64,000 nt of DNA, taken from contig QUAH01000002.1 of assembly GCA_003426165.1 (NCBI GenBank), positions 62,001 through 126,000 of the forward strand, read 5' to 3'. A program made the translations under genes and the position numbers. Below the pieces are notes generated by a model. It made no database searches. It was given only the letters and a program-made list of their open reading frames with translations, and was not told the origin of the DNA. The stretch is from Candidatus Saccharicenans subterraneus (GTDB lineage: Bacteria; Acidobacteriota; Aminicenantia; Aminicenantales; Saccharicenantaceae). Every line of letters starts with the position of its first letter. Positions within the stretch are counted from its first letter, which is position 1. Shown piece by piece: positions 56,990 through 64,000 of this stretch.

Positions 56990-57719
56990 GAAAACCGTCC
57001 GAATCGCCGGCATACTCGGGGGCATGGGGCCGGAAGCCACCGCCCGTTTTTTCGAGCTGGTCGTAAAAAATACCGACGCGGCCTGCGACCAGGACCATCT
57101 CAAGGTTATCGTCTGCAACTGGCCACAAATTCCGGACAGGACGGGGGCGATACTTTACGGCGGAGAAAACCCGGTGCCCCTGATGATAGAAGGTCTTAAA
57201 GTCCTGGAAAGGGCCGGGGCAGAACTGGTAGCTATACCCTGCATGACTGCTCATCATTTCCTGCCAGAACTAAGGAAGAGAACCCGCCTCAGACTGCTGG
57301 ACCTGGTGGCCGCAACTGCCAGCTGGACTGAATCCAACCTGCCCGAAGCCAAAACCGTTGGCCTTCTGGCCACCGAAGGCACGGTGGCCACCGGCCTGTT
57401 TCAGAAGGCTTTCCGCCGTAGGACAATGAAAATCATCCTGCCCACGCCGAAAAGCCAGCAAAAAATAATGGAAGCCATCTACGGAAAGAATGGAATCAAG
57501 GCCGGATTCGGTGCGGGGCGACCGGCCCGACTCCTCAGAGAGTCAGCCCAGGAGCTGGTTGAAGCCGGCGCCCGGGCCATCATCGCCGGTTGTACTGAAA
57601 TTCCCCTCGCCCTGAAGCCGGACCGGCTGCCGGTTCCGCTCATCGACCCGATGACCATCGGGGCCAGGGAGCTTATCAGGCAGGCCGGGGGATGCCTCAG
57701 AAAAATGCCGGTTTCTTGA
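56982..57719 (+). CDS. Aspartate/glutamate racemase family protein
   Basis: IAGILGGMGPEATARFFELVV, IPCMTAHHF, IIAGCTEIPLAL. Confidence 0.93.
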   Translation: MSKKTVRIAGILGGMGPEATARFFELVVKNTDAACDQDHLKVIVCNWPQIPDRTGAILYGGENPVPLMIEGLKVLERAGAELVAIPCMTAHHFLPELRKRTRLRLLDLVAATASWTESNLPEAKTVGLLATEGTVATGLFQKAFRRRTMKIILPTPKSQQKIMEAIYGKNGIKAGFGAGRPARLLRESAQELVEAGARAIIAGCTEIPLALKPDRLPVPLIDPMTIGARELIRQAGGCLRKMPVS

Positions 57720-57744
57720 CAAAATCGAGCCAATCGAGTATAAA
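57716..57744 (+). promoter_or_regulatory. sigma70-type promoter of rpsU (TTGACA-N17-TATAAA)
   Basis: ttgaca overlaps the racemase stop codon; tataaa 57739-57744. Confidence 0.75.
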
Positions 57745-57781
57745 AATCAATGACTTTCCAGAAGTTAGGAGGTGAAATTTA

Positions 57782-57988
57782 GTGGCTTTTGTGGTTGTTG
57801 AAGACGGAGAAAGTCTGGAATCGGCACTCCGACGGTTCAAGAGAAAAGTTCAGCAGGAAGCAATCATCAAGGAAATCAAGAAGCATTCAGTCTACCTGAA
57901 GCCCGGAGAGAAGCGACGGCTCAAAGAGGCCCAGGCCCGGAAAAGGATGCGCCGCAGACTGAAAAGAGAACGCGACTTCGAATATTAA
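57782..57988 (+). CDS. rpsU: 30S ribosomal protein S21
   Basis: VVVEDGESLESALRRFKRKVQQEAIIKEIKKHSVYLKPGEKRRLKEAQARKR; GTG start after aggaggtg. Confidence 0.96.
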   Translation: MAFVVVEDGESLESALRRFKRKVQQEAIIKEIKKHSVYLKPGEKRRLKEAQARKRMRRRLKRERDFEY

Positions 57989-58044
57989 GCTCCTTTCGGG
58001 AAAGTCTTCCTTATCAGCCTGAATTTTTTAAAAGAGTAACGGGG

Positions 58045-58911
58045 TTGGACCATTTAAAAAAGCCCGACTGGCTGAAGGTCAGACTGCCTTCCGGCGAAAC
58101 CTTTTTCCAGGTGTCTGAACTTCTGAGGAGCCGGGGCCTGAACACCATCTGCCAGAGCGCCCGCTGTCCCAACATCGGTGAATGCTGGGAAAGGCGCACG
58201 GCCACCTTTCTGATACTGGGGGACGTCTGCACCAGGAATTGCGGGTTCTGTGCCGTGGCCAAGGGGCAACCCCTGCCGCCCGACGACAGGGAACCCGAAA
58301 CCGTCCTGGAAGCGGTCAAAGAGATGGGCCTGCGTTACGCGGTCATCACCTCGGTCACCAGGGATGACCTGCCCGATGGCGGCGCCGGCCATTTTGCTCG
58401 AACCATAAGGCTGATCAGGGACAACTGCCCGGAAATCAGGGTGGAGGTTCTTATCCCCGATTTCGGCGGCGACGAATCAGCCCTGCGCCGGGTGCTGGAG
58501 GCCGGGCCTGACGTCTTGAACCACAACCTGGAAACCACCCTGAGCCTCTACCCGCGGATAAACCGTCCCCCGGATAATTATTTCCGCTCCTTAAAGCTAT
58601 TAAGAAACGCGGCCAGCTTCGGAGCCGTAACCAAGTCCGGACTGATGGTCGGGCTGGGCGAAAGCCGGGATGACCTGAAACAAGCCCTGGAAGACCTGAG
58701 GGAGGCGGGTTGCCTGCTGCTGACCATCGGCCAGTACCTGCAGCCTGGCCCCCGGCAGGTTCCCGTGGCCCGTTATTACACCTTGGAAGAATTCTCGTCC
58801 TGGAAGGAATATGCCCTGGACCTGGGATTCCGGCAGGTGGTGGCCGGGCCCCTGGTCAGGAGTTCCTACTTCGCCGAGAACCTTTATCAATCAAGCAGGA
58901 GTCAAAACTGA
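58045..58911 (+). CDS. lipA: Lipoyl synthase
   Basis: CQSARCPNIGECWERRTATFLILGDVCTRNCGFCAVAKG, TVTRDDLPDGGA-type SVTRDDLPDGGAGHF. Confidence 0.96.
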   Translation: MDHLKKPDWLKVRLPSGETFFQVSELLRSRGLNTICQSARCPNIGECWERRTATFLILGDVCTRNCGFCAVAKGQPLPPDDREPETVLEAVKEMGLRYAVITSVTRDDLPDGGAGHFARTIRLIRDNCPEIRVEVLIPDFGGDESALRRVLEAGPDVLNHNLETTLSLYPRINRPPDNYFRSLKLLRNAASFGAVTKSGLMVGLGESRDDLKQALEDLREAGCLLLTIGQYLQPGPRQVPVARYYTLEEFSSWKEYALDLGFRQVVAGPLVRSSYFAENLYQSSRSQN

Positions 58912-59651
58912 TGCGTTACCTGGTCTTTTCGGATATTCATGGCAACCTGGAAGCCCTGGAAGCCGTGCTGGAACATGCCAGCCGGAAAAAAATCGACCAC
59001 TATATTTTCCTCGGCGACCTGGTGGGCTACGGAGCCTCCCCCAACGAGGTCATCCAGAAAGTCCTATCCCTGAAGCACCTGGTCATGGTCCGGGGCAACC
59101 ACGACAAGGCAGTCTGCGGCCTGGATTCCATTCAGACCTTCAACCCGATAGCGGCCGCGGCCATCCAGTGGACCAGAAAAACCCTGACCAAAAAATACAT
59201 TCACCTGCTGACCGGCCTGGCCAAGGGCCCGCTGGTTATTCACAAGAGCATTACCATCTGCCATGGGTCGCCCTTCGATGAAGATTATTATATTTTCGGA
59301 GAGTTCGACGCGGTGGAAGCCTTTGGTTATTTCGATACCCAGCTCTGCCTCTTCGGTCATACTCACTTCCCCTTTGTCTACATCGAAAAAGACCAGACGG
59401 TGGAGGGCATCTTTGTCCAGGAGAACCCGTTTGAAATCAAGCTGGAAAAAGGGGCCCGCTACCTCATCAACCCGGGTTCGGTCGGGCAACCCCGCGACCG
59501 CAATCCAAAAGCCGCCTACGCCATCTATGACGCCGAGCAGCGCCGGATAAAATTCTACCGGGTTGAATACGACCTCAAGGAAAGCCAGAAAAAGATCCTG
59601 ACGGCCAACCTGCCCTCGGCCCTGGCCGAAAGGCTGGGCCTGGGAATTTAG
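58911..59651 (+). CDS. Metallophosphoesterase (YfcE/DUF2436-like)
   Basis: MRYLVFSDIHGNLEALEAVLEHA, FLGDLVGYGASPNEVI, RGNHDKAV, GHTHFPFV, NPGSVGQPRD; internal ATG at 58911 preferred over ORF start 58710. Confidence 0.94.
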   Translation: MRYLVFSDIHGNLEALEAVLEHASRKKIDHYIFLGDLVGYGASPNEVIQKVLSLKHLVMVRGNHDKAVCGLDSIQTFNPIAAAAIQWTRKTLTKKYIHLLTGLAKGPLVIHKSITICHGSPFDEDYYIFGEFDAVEAFGYFDTQLCLFGHTHFPFVYIEKDQTVEGIFVQENPFEIKLEKGARYLINPGSVGQPRDRNPKAAYAIYDAEQRRIKFYRVEYDLKESQKKILTANLPSALAERLGLGI

Positions 59652-59762
59652 CCCCGGCCGACCGGTCGCGGCAGGGCCACTCCGGCACACGGGTCACATA
59701 TCATTTCCTATGCACAGCCAGCCTTATGACCTTTTGCCCATTCTTACTTATTATTAATAGTC

Positions 59763-59844
59763 GGGGTCAGCCATGACATATGAATGAGTTTTCATATATT
59801 GCCATCTTCAGATTGGCTGGCGTAAATAATATGTCTGACCGGGG
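59763..59844. repeat. Possible short MITE-like / IS-remnant with imperfect terminal inverted repeats
   Basis: Left GGGGTCAGccatgACATAT; right ATATGTCTGACCgGGG; internal palindrome ATATGAA-TGAGTT-TTCATAT at 59778-59797. Confidence 0.35.
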
Positions 59845-60162
59845 AAAGAAGTTTCACGATTTATTCTTTTAATAAGATTTTCACCCGCTCAAAACGCCGG
59901 GAATGCTTACCTTTCTTACTTAGACATTATTCAGACATTCTGGCCCCTGATCAGATTTTTATTCCAATGTAATTTTATTTTTGCCCGCCAGGATACTTTA
60001 TTTCTCATATTTTTAATCAGATAAACGTTGGATTGACCCCATAACCTATTAACCGAGAATAGAAAAGATTCATCTCTCTCACCAGCCGGTCCAGACCAGT
60101 CGCTCAGATCAGCGCCGGCCCGATGACAAAGGAAAGTCTTTCATCACCCCGGGCCGGGTTCC

Positions 60163-61026
60163 TTAAAAGGTTCCCAGGCGGGGGTTGGCATAACAATAAA
60201 CGCAGGCTGCCGGGCAGCTCTGGGTATAGCTGCCGATGTCAATAGAATCGGTGCAGAGGCAATCCTCCCTCTGGGTCCGGTCCTTGACGGTCGAAGCTGG
60301 CTCCCCCGCCGGATGAAGCCTGGTGAGTAAGGCTCCATCAATGCAGGCCGAAGCTTTAACGCCGGGAAGCCGGGCAATTTCGGCCTGGGAACAGCTCCAG
60401 AGTTCCAGGCCGTATTCTGCGGCCACCTCGACCATCCTTTTGACCGCTTCCTTTTTTTCTTGCGGGCCAGGATCGTAAAAATCAAGTCCGACTTTCCTGG
60501 CCCTGGCCACCGCTTTCTTATACCACTGGGTAAAGCTGAAGCGGATTGTCTTTATCCCAAGGCGGCTCATCTCCCGGGCCAGAGCCGGGAAAAAATCAAG
60601 GTTGGTCTTGAGCTGCCCGCCATCACGCCAGAAAACAACCGGGTCAAACCGGATGGATATTCTTTCCGGCCGCCCGACCACTTTCAGCAAGCCGGGTATT
60701 TGTTCCAGGGCGGCATCAGGAGATGGCGCCATCCTTTCAATAAAGGAGCCGCCCAGCCCGGTTATGGTGAAATGCAAATAGACCTGGTCGTAATCAGCTA
60801 ACAGCTCCTTCAGCCCGTGACGATTTTCAAGCAACGGCTTGAAGTTTTTGGACCAGAGGACCAGGGTATGCACCTCTTCGGGATTAAGGTCCACAGTGAT
60901 TTCCGACCTCCGACCATGATGGAAAAAAGTGGCCCGGCGTTTTCTCAGGCAGCTGGCCAGCCAGTCTGGATAATAAGCCACCAGGTCCGTTCGCCTGGAG
61001 GCGCTGATTACCCGTTTCCTGATCAT
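60163..61026 (-). CDS. DUF1848 family protein (C-terminal cysteine cluster)
   Basis: ISASRRTDLVAYYPDWL...EVHTLVLWSKNFKPLL...DCLCTDSIDIGSYTQSCPAACVYCYANP. Confidence 0.9.
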   Translation of the reverse strand: MIRKRVISASRRTDLVAYYPDWLASCLRKRRATFFHHGRRSEITVDLNPEEVHTLVLWSKNFKPLLENRHGLKELLADYDQVYLHFTITGLGGSFIERMAPSPDAALEQIPGLLKVVGRPERISIRFDPVVFWRDGGQLKTNLDFFPALAREMSRLGIKTIRFSFTQWYKKAVARARKVGLDFYDPGPQEKKEAVKRMVEVAAEYGLELWSCSQAEIARLPGVKASACIDGALLTRLHPAGEPASTVKDRTQREDCLCTDSIDIGSYTQSCPAACVYCYANPRLGTF

Positions 61027-61419
61027 CCTGAATCCTGTTTCTGTCTAATTATAGGCCAGACAGTGGACCCATGGTAACTGCCGTGGCCTAAATGCAACCA
61101 ACTCCTGCGTACACCGGGGCAAGCCGGGAAAGACTTGACCAACTTTCAGTTAAATGTCCGGCTATCCCCTTACAGGCATCAGTTTTCGTTTCTTGAGAAA
61201 AGTCCTCACGTCCAGTCTGCTGAATCCCCTGGATTAGATAAATTAAGGACCTGTTCTTAGGGGAGTGAGAATTCAACCCGGCGTACCCCCTTTTTCTTCA
61301 TCCAGCGATACCAATAATTACTAATTATTAGAATTTTTTTGCCGGCCGAAATAAAAATGTATCAAACTGATAAAGAAGAAACTAATAAGGAAGACGGAGG
61401 CTGATGAATTCTCCCGGGA

Positions 61420-62928
61420 TCAGAGGCGGTCCTCTTCTTCCTCGCCTTCCCGGAACAAGCGGTCGCCCAGGGTTTCCCCGATAAAGAAATAAAACAGGAA
61501 AAAGTAGAAAAAGGTCAGGATCAAAAGGTAAAGCAGCAGACCGCTGCCGGCCAGCCCGAACAGCTTGAAGATGGTGGTCTGCATCGACCTGGCCGCTATC
61601 CAGATGGACACCAGCCAGAACATAACCAGGAAAAGAAGGTCAAAGATCTTGGCCTTGACAAAATTCTTAAAACCCAGTGGAGGCAGTGAGTGGCTTTCCC
61701 CGGCCTGAATACCCCCGGTGGAGATAACCCCGCCGGCCACCGCCGGTTCTGCCTTCTCCCGGTAAATTTCCCCGGTTTCGCCCTCGATTTCTTCTTCCGG
61801 TTCTTCTATTTCCTCTTCCAGTTCCATTTCTACCTCTCGGCTCGCTTCATCCTGAGCTTCAACCGCTTCCAGCCCGCTGCGGGTCAGCCGTTCCGGAAAA
61901 CCCATGGTCGGCTCGGTTGGGGTTTCTTCTTCCAGCCAGAGTTCGTCCGTTTCAGCTTCCACTTTCTCCGGGGCCTTGACCTCTCCGGTACCCTCGCTGC
62001 TACCCAGCAGCTCGGTGGAGGCCGTTTTAACCTCCTTAATCCAGCTGGGAACTTCACCCGTTCCCTCGGCACCCTTGCCGGAAGTCTTCAACCTTTCCTT
62101 TAGATGTTCTTTTTCCTTTTCTTCTAACACCTTGAAGAAATCTTCCACCTCTCTCCGGCCCAGTTCGGTGGTGGCCCCGATTTTGTCCAGCTCGGCCGTG
62201 GCGTAGGTCTGTGGCATATCCGCTTCTTCTTCCCCGGTTTCAGCTTCGTACGATTCGGCCGCGGCCCTCTTTTCTTCCAGTTCCAGTTCTTCCACCATCC
62301 GGGTGACCAGTCCGGGACGGGCTTCCGATGTAGCCTCTGTAGCTTCTTCCTGTTCCTCTTTCCGGAGGAGCTCTTCCACTATCCTGGTGACCACACCCGG
62401 CCCCGTCTTGGCTGGCTCTTCAGGCTCAGGCTCGCCCTCAGACAGCACTTCCTTTTTTATTTTTTCCACCAGGAAATCTTCCGTCCCGGGTGAAGCTGCG
62501 GGCTCAATTTCAGGGGATTCCGGCTCTTTCTCCCCGGCAAAAAGCAATTTTTCTTCTGCCGTTATAGAAAGGTCCCTGGACTTGGCCCTTTTTCGGGAAG
62601 TGGCGGTTATCTTTTCAACTTCAGTCTCTTCCAGGGGAGCGGTGTCTTCTTTCAGGACAACTTCTCCGGTCGGTTCGACCGTTTCTTCTTCGAGCTCAAG
62701 TTCCTCTTCGAGTTCTTCTTCCTGCTCCGATTCTTCTTTATCCGGTTCTTCTCCGGCCAGGAATTCAGAATCATTTTTCTGCCGGTCATCTTCAATTATT
62801 TTATCGCCCGGGATTTCTTCTTCTATTTCTTCATCCTCTGGAAAAAGAAGCTGGGTGCCACAGTTCTTACAGTATTGATCCCGGTCACTGATTAAGGCCC
62901 GGCAGTAGGGACAGCGCTTGATACCCAT
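61420..62928 (-). CDS. Zinc-ribbon protein with long acidic linker and C-terminal RDD-like membrane domain
   Basis: MGIKRCPYCRALISDRDQYCKNCGTQLLF; Glu-rich ~350-aa region; C-terminal AKIFDLLFLVMFWLVSIWIAA...FYFFIGETLGDRLF. Confidence 0.78.
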   Translation of the reverse strand: MGIKRCPYCRALISDRDQYCKNCGTQLLFPEDEEIEEEIPGDKIIEDDRQKNDSEFLAGEEPDKEESEQEEELEEELELEEETVEPTGEVVLKEDTAPLEETEVEKITATSRKRAKSRDLSITAEEKLLFAGEKEPESPEIEPAASPGTEDFLVEKIKKEVLSEGEPEPEEPAKTGPGVVTRIVEELLRKEEQEEATEATSEARPGLVTRMVEELELEEKRAAAESYEAETGEEEADMPQTYATAELDKIGATTELGRREVEDFFKVLEEKEKEHLKERLKTSGKGAEGTGEVPSWIKEVKTASTELLGSSEGTGEVKAPEKVEAETDELWLEEETPTEPTMGFPERLTRSGLEAVEAQDEASREVEMELEEEIEEPEEEIEGETGEIYREKAEPAVAGGVISTGGIQAGESHSLPPLGFKNFVKAKIFDLLFLVMFWLVSIWIAARSMQTTIFKLFGLAGSGLLLYLLILTFFYFFLFYFFIGETLGDRLFREGEEEEDRL

Positions 62929-62991
62929 ATTGTTTTCGCTGTTTTATTTATAAAACTAAAAAAAATTCCTGTCAAATAAATTTTTCTTTCC

Positions 62992-63050
62992 GGTTAAGAC
63001 ATGACATCCAGACGAAGGGGAATATATGGAGGTGGTGGTGGCAGTCAGGC
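62992..63050 (-). repeat. Copy C of dispersed promoter-upstream element
   Basis: ggttaagacatgacatccagacgaaggggaatatatggaggtggtggtggcagtcaggc; 16 nt from TTGACA (complement 62970-62975), TATAAA at 17-nt spacing. Confidence 0.65.
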
Positions 63051-63402
63051 CTGAATCGAAGATGAACAGACAAGCCATTCAGGTCAGAACCGGGCCACCT
63101 CCCTGAAAGCGGGCCTGATTCTCAAATTGCCCCGGGCCTGGTAACCGGAAGCGGCAGAACCCGGGGAACAAGATCGCCCCTGACCAGATAATACCTTGGT
63201 ATCAAAAGCACCTGGCAATAAAATAAAACCGGCAATAAAATAAAAAAAGAAGATGAGCCTTTAAAAAGTGAAGCATCCGGAAAGTATCCGTCCCGCCTAT
63301 TCCTTCTTATTTTTCCGTTTCCCCAGCCCGATTGAAAATTTCACATGGCTGGATTTCAGGTTGACAGCCGCACCGATTTGGATAAAATTAAATCCGCTGG
63401 GT

Positions 63403-63477
63403 GGGCGATTAACTCAGTGGCAGAGTGCTACCTTCACACGGTAGAAGTCAGAGGTTCAAATCCTCTATCGCCCACCA
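63403..63477 (+). tRNA. tRNA-Val (CAC)
   Basis: GGGCGATTAACTCAGTGGCAGAGTGCTACCTTCACACGGTAGAAGTCAGAGGTTCAAATCCTCTATCGCCCACCA; anticodon loop TTCACAC; CCA encoded. Confidence 0.96.
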
Positions 63478-63607
63478 TCTACCCCCCCATAAAATAGAAG
63501 AATCAGCAAAAATTCAACTTTTTGAACAACAATTCAAAATTATGAATTTTACTCACCGGTAAAGATTTTAATTTATTTGTTTACAATAACATAAAATAAT
63601 TTTGGTT

Positions 63608-63623
63608 TGGCACGATAATTGCT
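63608..63623 (+). promoter_or_regulatory. sigma54 (-24/-12) promoter TGGCACG-ATAA-TTGCT
   Basis: Exact TGGCACG-N4-TTGCW match upstream of the 63780 ORF. Confidence 0.85.
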
Positions 63624-63660
63624 AATGATAAAGAACGATGAAATGTATAAATTTGATATT

Positions 63661-63742
63661 TAAGGAGGTGATAAGCAGAAAGGTTCGTCAAATTTTTCTG
63701 GTAAATATGGGCCGGGATGACCGCCAGGCCATCCCAGGGTGA
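63661..63742 (+). promoter_or_regulatory. 5' leader: perfect anti-SD complement TAAGGAGGTGAT, 24-aa GTG ORF (63668-63742), hairpin GGGATG/CATCCC
   Basis: Frame MISRKVRQIFLVNMGRDDRQAIPG*; same arrangement as the 40255 leader. Confidence 0.4.
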
Positions 63743-63779
63743 AGGGACAAGAAATCATTCGAAAGGAGAACTGATTCGA

Positions 63780-64000
63780 ATGAGGAACAAACTTCTTATT
63801 TTCGCTTTGCTCGTCTTGCTGGCTGGCGGCACGGCCATCGCCCAGATCAACCCAGAAGGCAAGATTACCGGAAAGGTCAGCGATGACCAGGGTAATCCCC
63901 TCCCGGGCGTGACCGTCGAAGCTACCAGCCCCAAGCTGGTCGGAAAAGCGGCCACCGTGACTGATGCCACCGGCACCTTCCGGTTGCTGGCTCTTCCTTC
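63780..64000 (+). CDS. TonB-dependent receptor / carboxypeptidase-regulatory domain protein, N-terminus (runs off window end)
   Basis: MRNKLLIFALLVLLAGGTAIAQINPEGKITGKVSDDQGNPLPGVTVEATSPKLVGKAATVTDATGTFRLLALPS. Confidence 0.85.
   Translation, partial: MRNKLLIFALLVLLAGGTAIAQINPEGKITGKVSDDQGNPLPGVTVEATSPKLVGKAATVTDATGTFRLLALP

Noticed and set aside
62303-62878. 191-aa Ser-rich ORF antisense to the zinc-ribbon/RDD gene
   Set aside because: Ser runs are the complement of GAA/GAG-type Glu codons in the acidic linker

Overview
This is a GC-rich bacterial chromosomal window that is densely coding. Its gene families resemble Aminicenantes/Acidobacteriota-type genomes: GWxTD-domain proteins, carboxypeptidase-regulatory-domain TonB receptors, and sulfatase-TPR fusions. 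That placement is an inference from family content only. Most of it is housekeeping: ffh, accBC, suhB-like, miaA, hflX, pgsA, cutA, ppdK, pyrK/D/F, ddl, ruvX, mltG, bifunctional nuclease, LptF/G, groES/groEL, cvpA, purC, rpsU, lipA and three tRNAs. I found no CRISPR array, prophage, intact IS or rRNA. The most interesting signals are regulatory. (1) A dispersed ~60-nt element occurs three times, each exactly 16 nt upstream of a sigma70-like -35 box of a minus-strand gene (near 16252, 27541 and 62992). (2) Three near-perfect sigma54 (-24/-12) promoters lie in front of envelope/TonB-type genes. Two of these share a leader with a near-perfect Shine-Dalgarno sequence, a short GTG ORF and a hairpin. 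(3) A tandem pair of 920-aa TonB receptors has duplicated 3' UTR and terminator. (4) A glycosyltransferase gene is split by one in-frame amber codon. (5) Some proteins have unusual architectures: PPDK with a histone-H1-like Lys/Ala tail, a fused LptF-LptG permease, and a MacA/MacB-like exporter whose expected permease is replaced by a YIP1-family protein. Everything was read by eye; no database searches were run.
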